A stretch of 64,000 nucleotides of DNA, from positions 1-64,000 of the forward strand of contig JAKCPI010015507.1 in the NCBI GenBank assembly GCA_023213315.1, in the 5' to 3' direction. The DNA is from Euborellia annulipes. Taxonomy: Eukaryota > Arthropoda > Insecta > Dermaptera > Anisolabididae. The translations under genes and the position numbers were made by a program. Positions within the stretch are counted from its first letter, which is position 1. Each line of letters opens with the position of its first letter. This document shows positions 22,764 through 32,703 of this stretch, piece by piece. The notes beneath the pieces were generated by a model. It saw nothing but the letters and a program-made list of their open reading frames with translations. It did not search any database and was not told the DNA's origin.

Positions 22764-23496
22764 AAAAAATCTGGTGTGACTGGTCGCACATCACACAACT
22801 TTCTCTTACCTTCAGTAACATATAAAGTTGTGTTCTGTGCTTGCAACACCAGATTTTTGTGTCGACATATATTTAGCTTCCGCCGATATATTAGAATTAA
22901 AGATGTAAAATTTATAAATACTGGCCTGCAAAATTACGTTTCAAAATTCCAACGGGAAGTTGGTCAAACTGAGCGTGACAGACGGACACTCCGCTATAAT
23001 ATATATAAACATGGGAAAATATTTACATTTTGTTACCATGGCAACTCCTTCACCTGTCTTTCCTATGAACTACAAGAGTAAAGTGGTCTTCAAACAATTT
23101 TGAGATCAAAATGAGAATATAAATTTGAAAGAGCATCTAAAAAATAATTGATTTTTGAATTTTAATCAAAGTAGTTAGAGCGAATTTTGAGAATCGGAAA
23201 AAAACTGAAAAAGTGCACAAGTAAGGTACTAGTACTCTTGGGCCGATTTTGATTAAAAGCTTAGTGTCACGTCCCATGGGGGGTGCCTAACTTAAATATA
23301 AAATTTTAACCTCCTAACTCTTCTTGAGATATTTACTTCACAGACATCCAGACAGACACAGACACACAGAGAGAGAAACCATGTTGCGAAAACCACTTTT
23401 TTTGGATTCAGGGGACCTCAAAACGTATATATCCATCAAAATCTCGACATCGAATTTTTGACATGAACTCCAATACTTTTTCACTATATAGAAAGT
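22764..23496 (+). mobile_element. HP element, full length, with a foreign insert
   Basis: 5' hairpin (TCTGGTGTGACTGGTCGCAC ... CAACACCAGATTTTT), spacer, body, type II middle (CCCATGGGGGGTGCCTAAC), CAGACAGACACAGACACACA, the CTCGACATCGAATTTTTGAC block and a collapsed 3' hairpin (ACTTTTTCACTATATAGAAAG). The spacer is interrupted at 22918-23006 by the 3' end of family G. Confidence 0.9.
22918..23006 (+). mobile_element. Family G 3'-end fragment inside an HP copy
   Basis: TGCAAAATTACG, TTTCAAAATTCCAACGGGAA, GTTGGTCAAACTGAGCGTGA, CAGACGGACA and TATAATATATATA match the last ~85 bp of 14851-15484. HP sequence resumes directly with AACATGGGAAAATATTT. G is therefore younger than this HP copy. Confidence 0.8.
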
Positions 23497-24358
23497 AAAA
23501 AGCAAATAGGAGCTGAATGTGAAGAAATGAGTTGGAGATAAATCTTAAGTCACCTGCAGGGTCATTGTTGGGAGCGGTCTTGATGACTTTGGGAGATTTT
23601 TCGGGATTTACCCTAGCCTGACTCAAACATCGGGACTTAGAGCTTAGTGCCAGGATGCCGGCGGGGATTAGGCCTATGCTCTCTCTCCTTCTCTTGTAGA
23701 ATAACCGTCGAGAATTCCTCTGGGGAGATATTTAAGCCTGAAGCGTGCTATTTTTCATTAAAAATAAAAAAAATGTGGATAATTTTGAGAATACAAAATT
23801 GTTTTTAGAGGTTGTAACTAATAGGTCAGTGCATTTCGCTTGGAACCCAGTGACGGGGCTAGAATATACATTTTTTATTTTTAATATAGAGAATTGTAAT
23901 AAGAATAATTCTCTCCAGCTCCTTTTGCTTAATATTTCTTTCTTGATATAGAAAATTTTTTTTTTAATAAATAGTCCACTATTAATCTTGATAGGCGTAA
24001 TTTTTGTAAAACATATGCAAACCACAAATAAGAGAAAATAACCACCAGATTTTTCTTGTCGATATATTTTATTTCCTTAAGATAATAATAATAACTATAG
24101 TATAACAACCCACACTCATGTGCTAAATGTTTAATCAAATTTTTTTTTTTAATTTCCCTTTCGCATACTGAGACTATTTAGGTTTACAGTACATACCCAA
24201 ACATATAACATTTATATATATATTTATTTATGATTATTACGATGGTTCCACAAGATGGTATTCGAGGCTACCCACCCGAGTTTCAGATTAAGTGTTACGA
24301 TTTCGGTGAAGGTTGCTCTACTCTATTCCCCTCAGCCTAAAATTTGAAATTTTCAGAA
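23497..24358. other. No gene recognised
   Basis: Bases 23500-23720 are GC-richer, with a polypyrimidine stretch (CTCTCTCTCCTTCTCTTGTAG, 23681-23701) resembling an acceptor site, but no long frame follows. A possible HP 5' scrap (CACCAGATTTTTCTTGTCGA) lies at 24045. The remainder is AT-rich. Confidence 0.35.
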
Positions 24359-24470
24359 CACTGTGAGGGTCAATATTAAAACATCCTTTTGTGTTTCAAA
24401 CGTAGAAGAGAATTTCAAAAAAGATTTTCAACTTATTAGGGGATGCTTTAATATTGATCCTTCCTGAATA
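24359..24470. mobile_element. Short MITE related to the TA MITE at 37844
   Basis: GAGGGTCAATATTAAAACATCC-like sequence at the left and GGATGCTTTAATATTGATCC at the right are inverted repeats about 110 bp apart. The GTGAGGGTCAATATTAA core is the same as the terminal repeat of the 37844-38042 MITE. Confidence 0.65.
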
Positions 24471-24623
24471 TTATGAATCAAATAGATCCACCAGAAAATA
24501 TAAATATTTAATATATCAAGGATAAAAATATTTTTTGAAATGAATTTGTCTTTGGTTGGATTAGTTTCTAACCTAGAGAGGAAAATCCTGGTTCTAGTCC
24601 AGGTGGCGTCCTATCTACAGTAC

Positions 24624-25008
24624 TAGGGTCCGACCGAAACAAGATTTTCAGCCGAAACCGAAACCGAATATTCGGCCTCAACCTTAGTTTCGGCCGAAAC
24701 CGTAACCGAAACCGAAACTTGTATTTCCTATAATTTTTTTTTTATTTTACCTTTTTTTTTTTGAATTTTTTTCCCCTTCCGTGAAAATCATTTGACCTTT
24801 TTTTTAGGGAGACAAAATTTTTTTCTCCCTCAAGTGCAAATCATTTGACCTTTTTTTTGCGTGCGAGTCTCATCCCATTTTTTCAGACTCTGGTTTCGGC
24901 CGGCCGAAAGTTTCGGCTACTTTTTGGCCGAAACCGAAACTACGGCCGAAACCAGGATTTTTGGCCGAAACTGGCCGAAACCGAAACCGAATATTCGGTC
25001 GGTTCCTA
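24624..25008. mobile_element. hAT-type MITE, 385 bp, perfect 8-bp target duplication
   Basis: Ends TAGGGTCCGACCGAA and TTCGGTCGGTTCCTA are inverted repeats. TACAGTAC flanks both sides (24616-24623, 25009-25016). Both subterminal regions are filled with CCGAAACCGAAACCG-type repeats and an AATATTCGG box. The middle is poly-T rich. The 61-62 codon frames here are products of the CCGAAA repeats. Confidence 0.92.
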
Positions 25009-25016
25009 TACAGTAC

Positions 25017-25816
25017 ACAAACACATCTAGCAAATTATTTTTATCTTAGGAGATAAATTAACTCGTGCCAAAGAGTCTACTTTTAAATATCTCGGAAGAT
25101 ATCACTAATTTTAAGAAAGAAATCAATATTTTAAAATTTATATTCTTAGTACTAGATATTTAGTATAAACTATAAAATATCCTTAGATTAATTTCATTCT
25201 ATTATTTCTTTGTTATAACTTCCATTAAAATTTTGTATTCAAATGTAAAATTGGAGAGATATGGAAATAAGAATGAAAGAATGATCTACGACTACGGAAA
25301 TATTTGCAATTCAACCCAACCATTTTAATAAAAAAAAATTCTATTGTGAAAATTTATCTTCTTAAAATAACTATTGTATGATTCTCTCAATACGAAAGCG
25401 AATTAATATACTCTCAATACGATAATATCAATATATACATGAATTTTAATATTCGAATCTATTAATTTAAATATTCATCAAACGAGAATCATCCTATTTA
25501 AAATTTATTTAAATCAATTGATATAAATAAATAAATATAACTTGATATCAGATTTAATTATTAAATGTCGTTTTGGTATAATTTTTGCAAGAGAGTCAGA
25601 GAATAAGCTGAAGGGGGGCTCTTCCCTCTCCACCATAGTTGCAGTCAGATATCGTTTTTGTACCATGAGCTATTTAGGCAGTGCATGCGCACCAAACCAC
25701 TTGTAATGGTAGAGGGGGGGGGGGACGTTGCCTGCATCCCCGAGATTGTATGAAAAATTTGAGAAGGTCATCGTACACTATTATAAATTTTATGGCTTAA
25801 AAGATCATTTTATATT
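25017..25816. other. No gene seen; AT-rich
   Basis: Plain sequence; a GC-richer patch with a G-run lies at 25610-25745 and is unassigned. Confidence 0.45.
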
Positions 25817-25965
25817 GGAACGAAGTTCTTTTACGCGGCTTACGGTAGGGTGAATTGGTAGAAAAAGTCACGTAACAAAAAGTAGCAGTAACGAAAATGC
25901 GTTATAGCGCCCGAGCACCGACGGAGAAAGGCGAAGCTAGCCGAAGCCTTGGCGAGGCCGTGCCT
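25817..25965 (-). repeat. Interspersed repeat Z, copy 2
   Basis: GGAACGAAGTTCTTTTACGC, GTAGGGTGAATTGG, ACGAAAATGCGTTATAGCGC and CGAGC are the reverse complement of 4366-4467. This copy continues further (GACGGAGAAAGGCGAAGC). Confidence 0.75.
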
Positions 25966-26129
25966 ACCTCCCCCCCCATCAATTCTCTTTCTCTCTATCT
26001 CTTTCTATATTATTAATATTTAAAGAAAAGAATTATTTGTTTTAAAAATAAATAATTAATAATTTTCTTTTTGAATTAATAGTTCGGAGTTGACCGAGCT
26101 GTAGCTCGGCGTTTTTTTTGTGTTTTTAT

Positions 26130-26455
26130 TATAAAAAGTACATTAGTAAAGTACTAGTACTCGAAATTTCCCAAAGACGAGACCAAACCTAGTATGCTTT
26201 GCGTACCGGAAATAGTAAATATTTAAAATTTGAAAAGGATCATTAGTGAGAATTATGAGGAAATTGGAAAAAACTGAAAAAGTACATCAGTAAAGTGCTA
26301 GTACCCCAATTTTCACGAAGTATGAGAACTAGTGTAATTTCATATTGGTACCGGAAATAGTATTTATTAAAAACTTGAAAAAAATCGTTAGAGCCGTTTT
26401 TCAAAACTGATGTGCTTAGAAACAAACAAACGTACATTGCTCGTTTACTAGTATG
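26130..26455 (+). repeat. HP-related element built of two ~140-bp tandem units
   Basis: AAGTACATTAGTAAAGTACT (about 26136) and AAGTACATCAGTAAAGTGCT (about 26279) begin two units that each go on to GTACCGGAAATAGTA and a TTTGAAAA/CTTGAAAA-A box. The second ends in AAACAAACAAACGTACATTG. Only the ACATCAGTAAAGTACTAGTA core matches HP elements, so this is a distant relative or chimera. Preceded by CGAGCTGTAGCTCG, a short palindrome. Confidence 0.6.
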
Positions 26456-27580
26456 AGATTCATTAATTTATATTAGGAGTTGAAAAAAAGGAGTGAGGAA
26501 CTTCATTCCTGGCGGGAGCCCCACGACCCCACACGTTTGCTTTTTATATTGAATTATTTTGAATAATAATAATTGAGAAGTCCAAATTTGAAAAAAAAAA
26601 TTATATAAAAGCCTATATAAAATAAATTGATTTATCTAAATAAAAAAAAAGTTTTTGTAGAGAATGGACGATAAAGTTCACGCGTTTGTAAAATTGCTCC
26701 TTGTTTTTTTTTTTTTTTGCATGAAGAGAATGAACAAAAAAACAACGAACGTTCCCTTTCAAAATAATAATTTTCGCAAGTTGGAATTTCAACTGTAATT
26801 AAACACTCTGACTTGTGATGAATAAAGATTGGTTTTATTGTTTGATTTAGATGAGTTTTAAATTATAACTCCGCAATACAAGTTGTTGACGTCAACACAT
26901 AACTTTCTCTAACCCCTCCTACTCCCTGTTTTATGGACTCGAAAATATAGATTTTAATCATTTATCATTAATCTAAATTTATTTATTTATTTTTTTTTTT
27001 TAATGAAATTGAAATGAATTCTATTTATGAATGCGAATTAATTTAGAATAAATATTAATTGAAAATTTTTTAATCCATCCATATATTTTCACCTTTTATG
27101 ATTAATTTGGATAATTTTATATGAATGAATTGAAAATTTTTCATAAAGATCAAGAAGCATTTTAAAATATAGACATAGCGAAATTATTAATTTTTTTTTT
27201 TTAACAAATAAGTATTAACAAAAAAATCCTTTGGTATTGTTTTGTAGGCTATAGTAGTATCAATATAATAGAGGCATAATGTAATTGAAAATATTTAAAA
27301 TTTTTACTCTATGGCCCTATAATACTTTATTAATGTGAAACTCATGTACTCATGTAATTTGAGCCACGCTATTGGATATTCAATAAAAAAAAAATTTTGT
27401 ATTATCCCAAATATAATGAAAACCCCTTCTATATATTGTTTTAAAATTTTTATTAATATCACCCTTTACCTAATTAAATCCCTTTAAAAAAAAGACTTCT
27501 TTTGGAACTCAATCCTGAACCCCCGATAACGATGATATGTCTTTTATAGTAGTAACATGAAGTGAAAATAATTAGAATAG
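26456..27580. other. No gene seen; AT-rich
   Basis: Poly-T and poly-A tracts (26705, 26992, 27190), no recognised repeat ends. Confidence 0.5.
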
Positions 27581-27844
27581 CAGAAGGGGGAGCGAAATGG
27601 CTGGCAGCTTAACGCTCTAATCGGCCAGTGGACCGAGTGGCCTGTCAACGAAAAAGGGCCTGAGTCGGCCCTAAAGCGGCTTATCACGGTCCAGAGCATT
27701 CCCGTGAATTTCATCCCGAAAATGCATCCATCAGCCGAGGCCAACAACCCCCAGAGGGTTCATTTATTGATATTCGTCTCAAGGAACGGCGCACGCCGCC
27801 CTTTTAGCCACCGATATTATATAAACAATCTAGTTTATATATAA
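27581..27844 (+). CDS. Unidentified open frame, possible exon or old repeat
   Basis: Stop-free for 87 codons from CAGAAGGGG to the TAA at 27842-27844, with markedly higher GC than its surroundings. The first ATG is only at codon 48 (27722). Encoded text includes GWQLNALIGQWTEWPVNEKG and LIFVSRNGARRPF. I recognise no family. It starts after TAGAATAG, so a spliced exon with an upstream acceptor is possible. A 67-codon frame on the opposite strand is equally open, which argues for composition rather than coding. Low confidence. Confidence 0.2.
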   Translation, partial: QKGERNGWQLNALIGQWTEWPVNEKGPESALKRLITVQSIPVNFIPKMHPSAEANNPQRVHLLIFVSRNGARRPFSHRYYINNLVYI

Positions 27845-27925
27845 AAAAAAATCTGGTGTGACTGTCGCACAGCACACAACTTTCTCTTACCTTCAGTAAG
27901 GTAATAGATAATTGTGTACTGTGTG
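27845..27925 (+). mobile_element. HP 5' hairpin fragment
   Basis: TCTGGTGTGACTGTCGCACA, ACTTTCTCTTACCTTCAGTA and TAATTGTGTACTGTG; the returning arm is damaged and the body absent, apart from a possible scrap at 27980-28010 (TTAAAGAGCATCTAAAAAAT). Confidence 0.75.
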
Positions 27926-28004
27926 TCAGAGTAAGTGTACTTGAAAAAATTTTCACCAAAAATTTCACTGATATTCTTTTTAAAGAGCATCTAAAAAATA
28001 TTTT

Positions 28005-28806
28005 CTTAAAATGGAAGATTTATTGCATCTATTACTTTCTCTTACCTATGTATATATGTAATATATATATAGAGAGAAAGTATTGGATTCATGTCAAAAA
28101 TTCGATGTCGAGATTTTGATGGATCTTCACGTTTTGAGGTCCCCTGAATCCAAAAAAGTGGTTTTTGCGACATGGTCTGTCTGTGTGTGTGTGTGTCTGT
28201 GTGTGTGTGTTTAATTTTAAGCATGAAGGAATTGAGCTACGAGGTTGAAATTTTATATTTAAGTTAAACACCCCCCGGGACCGGAAAAATAAGCTTTTAA
28301 TCAAAATCGGCCAAAGAGTACTAGTACTTTACTGATGTACTTTTTCAGTTTTTTTCGATTTTCTCAAAATTCGCTCTAACGATTTTGATTAAAATTCAAA
28401 AATCAATTATTTTTTAGATGCTCTTTCAAATGTATATTCTCGTTTTGCCCTCAAAATTGTTTGAAGCACACTTTACTCTTGTGCTTCATAGAGAAGATAG
28501 GAGAAATAGGTTGCCATGGTAACAAAATATAAATATTTTCCCATACTTATAAATTTTACATCTGAATTCAAATATTCCCTACTGCCGGGAACTAAATACA
28601 TGTCGACACAAAAAATCTGGTGTGACAAGCACAGTTCACAACTTTCGATTACCGAAGGTAAGAGAAAGTTGTGTGCTGTGCGCCAGTCACACCAGATTTT
28701 TTTTAACCAAGGCATAGGAAAAAAGAGATCTCTTTTTATTGTTACAACTTGACCTACTATAATAACTTGGTTAAAAAAATAGATGCAATAAATCTACCAT
28801 TTTAAG
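28005..28806. mobile_element. Small MITE (about 134 bp) split by an HP insertion
   Basis: Left arm CTTAAAATGGAAGATTTATT-GCATCTATT (28005-28033). Right arm, in reverse, CTTAAAATGGTAGATTTATT-GCATCTATTTTTTTAACCAAG (ending 28806). TTTTAACCAAG of the left arm lies immediately after the HP copy, so the HP element sits inside the T-run of the left arm. The interior, about 28712-28765, is unremarkable. Confidence 0.85.
28033..28700 (-). mobile_element. HP element, full length, type I, nested in a MITE
   Basis: Begins ACTTTCTCTTACC at 28034 with an intact 3' hairpin. Then GATGGATCTTCACGTTTTGA, a TGTGTGTGTCTGTG microsatellite, CACCCCCCGGGACCGG, GTACTAGTAC, TTGCCATGGTAACA, and a complete 5' hairpin ending CACACCAGA at 28696. 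It is inserted in a T-run of the host MITE: 2 T's remain on one side and 8 on the other, against 7 in the uninterrupted arm. Confidence 0.93.
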
Positions 28807-28837
28807 GAATTAATCTTAATTGCACCAGTTCACTGGA

Positions 28838-29133
28838 AAAATCTAAAAAATAGTTGATTTATGAATTTTAATCAAAATTGTTGGAGCGAATTTTGAGAAA
28901 ATCGCAAAAAACTGAAAAAGTATATCAGTAAAGTACTAGTACTTTTTGTTCAAAAGCTTATTTTCACCCCTTGAGGGGAGGGGGTGCCCAACTCAAATAT
29001 ACAATTTCAACCTCTCAGCTCCTTTCGTTCCTGAGATATTTTGTTCATAGACACACAGACAGACCAATTTGCGCAATAATCGCAATACTTTCTTTCTATA
29101 TATTCCATATAGGCCTATAGGGTAAGAGAAAGT
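28838..29133 (+). mobile_element. HP element, 3' half only
   Basis: Starts in the body at ATCTAAAAAATAGTTGATTT, then AGTACTAGTACTTTTTGTTC, GAGGGGGTGCCCAACTC, TCCTGAGATATTTTGTTCAT, CACACAGACAGACC, a deletion of the GGGGACCTC block, and a 3' hairpin with altered loop ending GGTAAGAGAAAGT at 29133. Confidence 0.87.
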
Positions 29134-30359
29134 AAAAATAATTAAATATTAGAGTGAGGTTAATTTTAAAATTATAGGCTAAATTTAAATAAAGAAAAAT
29201 ATTTTTTTTGCTGAAATTCTAACATTTTCTCTATACATATACGCATGAGCTAAAATCATATGAAATATTTGCATGCCATTAATTCTCTTAAATGATAAGC
29301 GAGCTCATGTCCCGAACCTTGGGTCGTAAATTTTCCATACAAATATATTATTTATTTATTCATCTGTTTTTTTTTTTTTTTTTTTATCCTTTTCATTTTA
29401 TTTATAGAGGCCGGCCTGTATATACCTATATTTATAAAAGGAATTATATTTTCATCTGCTTTTAAAATGTTAAGGATGAATAAAAAGTATTTAAAATAAA
29501 TCTAAGAACGAACGAACGAGATATACTGTAGAAACGATTATAGTGTGACCTTGTGTTGGGGTAACCGGATTGAATTATCTAAAACAATTTTAAAATTATT
29601 TTTGTGATTTTGAATTTAATAAGGCGTTGAGTACTAGATGAAAACGTCACAAGAATTCATCTTAATTAATAAACAGTATATACTAGGGATTATATTAATA
29701 CAACAGATTATATTTCCTCTTTATAAAGACAAGGCTTCAAGCCGTTCTGAGAATAAGGATATTCATTTATCATCAAATAGACGAAATAGAAAGAGATTAA
29801 TTAGACACAATTAATCAATTAGTTTTTAAAAAACTTTAGTCTCTAAATAAATTCTGATTGAACGTGAGAACGAGTCAGCAATTGCTTGTCCTTCATATTT
29901 TTTTTTTTTTAAGTTTTGTAGTTAAAGTTGGACTCATGAAGAGAACGATTAGTTCCCAAAACTTGGCAAGAATTTTTAGAAAAATTCTAAGTTAATAAAA
30001 ATTCTCAGGTAACTCGCGTAAAACACGTAACTTTAATAAAAAAAAAGGCTTCTTGTTAGTTGAATCCGAACCAAAGAAGATTTAGTAATAAAAAGGTCTC
30101 AAAAAAAAAAAAAAAAAAAAAAAACTATTAATTTTTATAATTAGGCTACCATATGTCGAAAAGATTGAAAAACACGAACCAAAAAAATTTTAAACATATA
30201 ATTCCGGAAATACTGATTTATACATTTATTTTAAACATTTATCTTTATAGGACCGTATTCCAGGAATTATAAATCTTATTTGGCTATTTACAGTAATTCA
30301 AATGGTCAACTATTGCAATATTTTATATACAATATTAATATTTTTTTATTATTTATTTT
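29134..30359. other. No gene seen; AT-rich
   Basis: Poly-T at 29368-29385 and 29900-29910, poly-A at 30102-30124. No recognised repeat ends. Confidence 0.5.
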
Positions 30360-30404
30360 CATACTTATAGTAGAGACCGGACAAAAAACATAAAAAAAGG
30401 GAAA

Positions 30405-30437
<33 letters not shown>

Positions 30438-30726
30438 TGTTTTAAAAATAATTAAAAAAAAAAATATAAATTTTTTTTCCTCCTATTGTGTTTATATTTT
30501 TTTTTTTTAAAATAAATTTTCTCCCCCCCCCCCTCTTTTTTTTTTTTTTTTTTTTTTTTTCCCTTTTTTCAAATTTTTTTGATGGTTTTTTTTGTTTTTT
30601 TTTTTTTTTTTTGTTGGTTTTTTTGGGGGGGTGTCGGCGCCCCCCTCCTTTTTTTTTGTGTGGGTGGGGTGTGAGGGTGTGGAAGAGAATAAAAAAAAAA
30701 AAATAAAAAAAAAAAATAAATATTAA

Positions 30727-30801
<75 letters not shown>

Positions 30802-30825
30802 CTTTTTTTTTTTTTTTATATTGTA
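30360..30825. repeat. Homopolymer / low-complexity zone
   Basis: Alternating long runs of A, T, C and G, including C and T tracts near 30525-30565, G/C tracts near 30625-30650, and 69 consecutive A's at 30730-30798. The 72-codon frame at 30488-30706 is mostly poly-Phe from T-runs. It may be biological simple sequence or a sequencing/assembly artefact. Confidence 0.7.
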
Positions 30826-30859
30826 GATTTATAATTTTGGGATGTTTTTGAATTAGGGA

Positions 30860-31102
30860 ATGGGCTTATTAGAGTCAATAGCCAATATGCTACGGGAGTA
30901 TTTCCTTAGTTTTCTAATTATTAAGCGAAATCGTGTTATAAAATTGCGATGTTTTAAAGGTGTTAGTCGATTTAGACTTCCGAATTCTAACAATCCTCAT
31001 CAAAATCAATTCAAACCAATCGCTAAAGATGCTTCAATGTTTAAAAGAAATGGTAACGCTATTCGGTCATCTCTCCTAAACTCGGAAAATATCGCCACTT
31101 AA
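30860..31102 (+). CDS. Unidentified 80-codon frame, possible terminal exon
   Basis: Open frame ending TAA at 31100-31102. It follows a T-rich tract, with TTTTTGAATTAG just before ATGGGC, which could act as a splice acceptor. The product has a hydrophobic start (YFLSFLIIKR) and a basic part (IKLRCFKGVSRFRLP, MFKRNGNAIRSSLL). Codon content looks less AT-driven than in neighbouring frames. No family recognised and no upstream exon found, since the sequence before it is the homopolymer zone. Confidence 0.25.
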   Translation: MGLLESIANMLREYFLSFLIIKRNRVIKLRCFKGVSRFRLPNSNNPHQNQFKPIAKDASMFKRNGNAIRSSLLNSENIAT

Positions 31103-31993
31103 TTCTATAATAATAGTTAGAGGATTATTCTATTCATTTTCATTTTTGTATTGTTATTCTATCTCAATTTTTAAAAATCTAAAAACCTATTATCCAACAA
31201 CATTAATTACTATTTATTGTGTCCATTCATTTATTGAATGGCATAGGGCTCGTGGGTCAATCCAAGTCGAGCTGAAACCACTGACCAAACCACAATGGGT
31301 GCAAGCGATGCGGTGTGCCAAAACCGGAAACCGAATTCAAACCAGAGAGCCTTATATGCATGAGAGGGGAAGGAAAAACATTTGTTAATCCTTTGGGAGA
31401 GATTGAGAGGGGGGGGGGGGCGAGAGAGATTTTAAGAACATCTTTAATGAAGACAGATTTAATTAATGGATTTTATTTTATAGATCTCTTGTATAAATTA
31501 TAGAAAATATCTCATTAAAGAGTGCTCTTAAAGATGTTTATGGACGAAAATAAGCGATGAATCTAATACATTTTTTAACTGGAAAGAAATTCATTAAATT
31601 TTATATTTATTCAAAAAATTAATAAATTTAAAATTGAATATTTTTAGAAAATCTTAATAGTAAATTATCATAACGAAAGGATCTTATGATATTAAATTCT
31701 GTCTCTTTATTTCTTACGTGAGGGATTTATTCAAAAAAAAAGTCTTTCTTCTGTCTCTCCTTGCAAAGTAAACATTATATACACAAAGGAGCATCCAATA
31801 AATTCAAATAAACACGCTCAGATTGAGAACGAGAGAGAAAAAAGAAAATGGGAGGAGAGAGAGAGAGATCAATAAGGAATATTAGGAAAATAAGAATCAT
31901 ATTTCAAACTTAAACGAGAAAACGAGTATTTGTTAAAAAAATTTTATAAAAGAGATCTTAAAAAAAATAGGCTAAAATTTATTTCAAAGAAAT
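31103..31993. other. No gene recognised
   Basis: Bases 31220-31345 are GC-richer, with a reversed box B-like GAATTCAAACC; this may be another SINE relic, but no box A was found. A G-run and AGAG repeats lie near 31405-31430 and 31855-31870. Confidence 0.35.
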
Positions 31994-32269
31994 TTGATTA
32001 TTAAAGATAAAGGGAAAGGTAAAGCCGCGCCCACGATATGTCCTCTAGCGCACGAGAGAGCCATCAGATTGAAACATCCAAATCAGTCAGCAATTGCTGA
32101 ACATGCCTTAACAACTGGCCAAAAAATTAATTTAGATAATGTAAAAACGCTTCACGTTGAAAATGAGTGGTGGAAAAGAAAAGTCAAAGAATCTATAGAA
32201 ATTAATAAACATCCAAATAATATCAATATGGATATAGGCTTAATAGAAATGTGGAGACATTGTAGTTGA
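31994..32269 (+). pseudogene. Penelope-like retroelement, C-terminal endonuclease fragment
   Basis: A 91-residue frame ending TGA at 32267-32269. HERAIRLKHPNQSAIAEHAL, then KINLDNVKTLHVENEWWKRK, VKESIEINKHPNNINMDIGL and WRHCS follow the usual order of the C-terminal part of the GIY-YIG endonuclease domain of Penelope-like elements: the SA(I/V)AEH histidine motif, the W-D-N-V-K-like block, WWKRKVKE and the N-x-D-x-G ending. The GIY and YIG motifs and the reverse transcriptase are absent upstream, so this is a 5'-truncated remnant. A PLE-style inverted repeat with a hammerhead-like motif lies about 260 bp downstream. Family assignment is from memory of motifs, not a search. Confidence 0.72.
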
Positions 32270-32526
32270 ATGAAAAATGTTGTATGCTCAATTAGATGTA
32301 AGGGTTTAAGTAACTGAGATGCAGAATAAGCTGTATATTTGTATGTAGTTAAAATGCTTCGTGGGTGTGTGTGTATGAGATGTGTGGAGAAAACATATAG
32401 TATTTGTATGGTGTGTTTAAATAGGCAAGCCACTGACTATACCATACACTTGTCTCAGACAAACTATTAGTTCCTATGGGTGTCAGACTCACCTTTGACG
32501 CCGGACAATATTAAATCAGACATAAG

Positions 32527-32703
32527 TAAAAATTATTTAGAATATGTGAGGTTTCACTAATTGTAAGTTGTAAATGAAAGAAATATTGAATTTCTAACTC
32601 GATAATATTTCGGGCCTTTAACCCATCTTCAGGAGTACATGTGACTCAATACTTCTTTCATTTACAGACTTATTGTAACCTCACATATTCTAAATAATTT
32701 TTA
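32527..32703. repeat. PLE-type inverted repeat around a hammerhead-like motif
   Basis: Arms 32527-32588 and 32647-32703 are reverse complements (TAAAAATTATTTAGAATATG against CATATTCTAAATAATTTTTA; GTAAATGAAAGAA against TTCTTTCATTTAC). Between them, on the minus strand, is CTGAAGAT (32632-32625), a small hairpin GGGTTAAAGGCCC (32624-32612) and GAAAT (32611-32607). CTGANGA...GAAA is the hammerhead core order known from PLE terminal repeats. The inverted layout fits PLE ends and the PLE coding remnant just upstream. Confidence 0.65.

Noticed and set aside
30488..30706. 72-codon poly-Phe frame
   Set aside because: Translation of poly-T and poly-G/C tracts.
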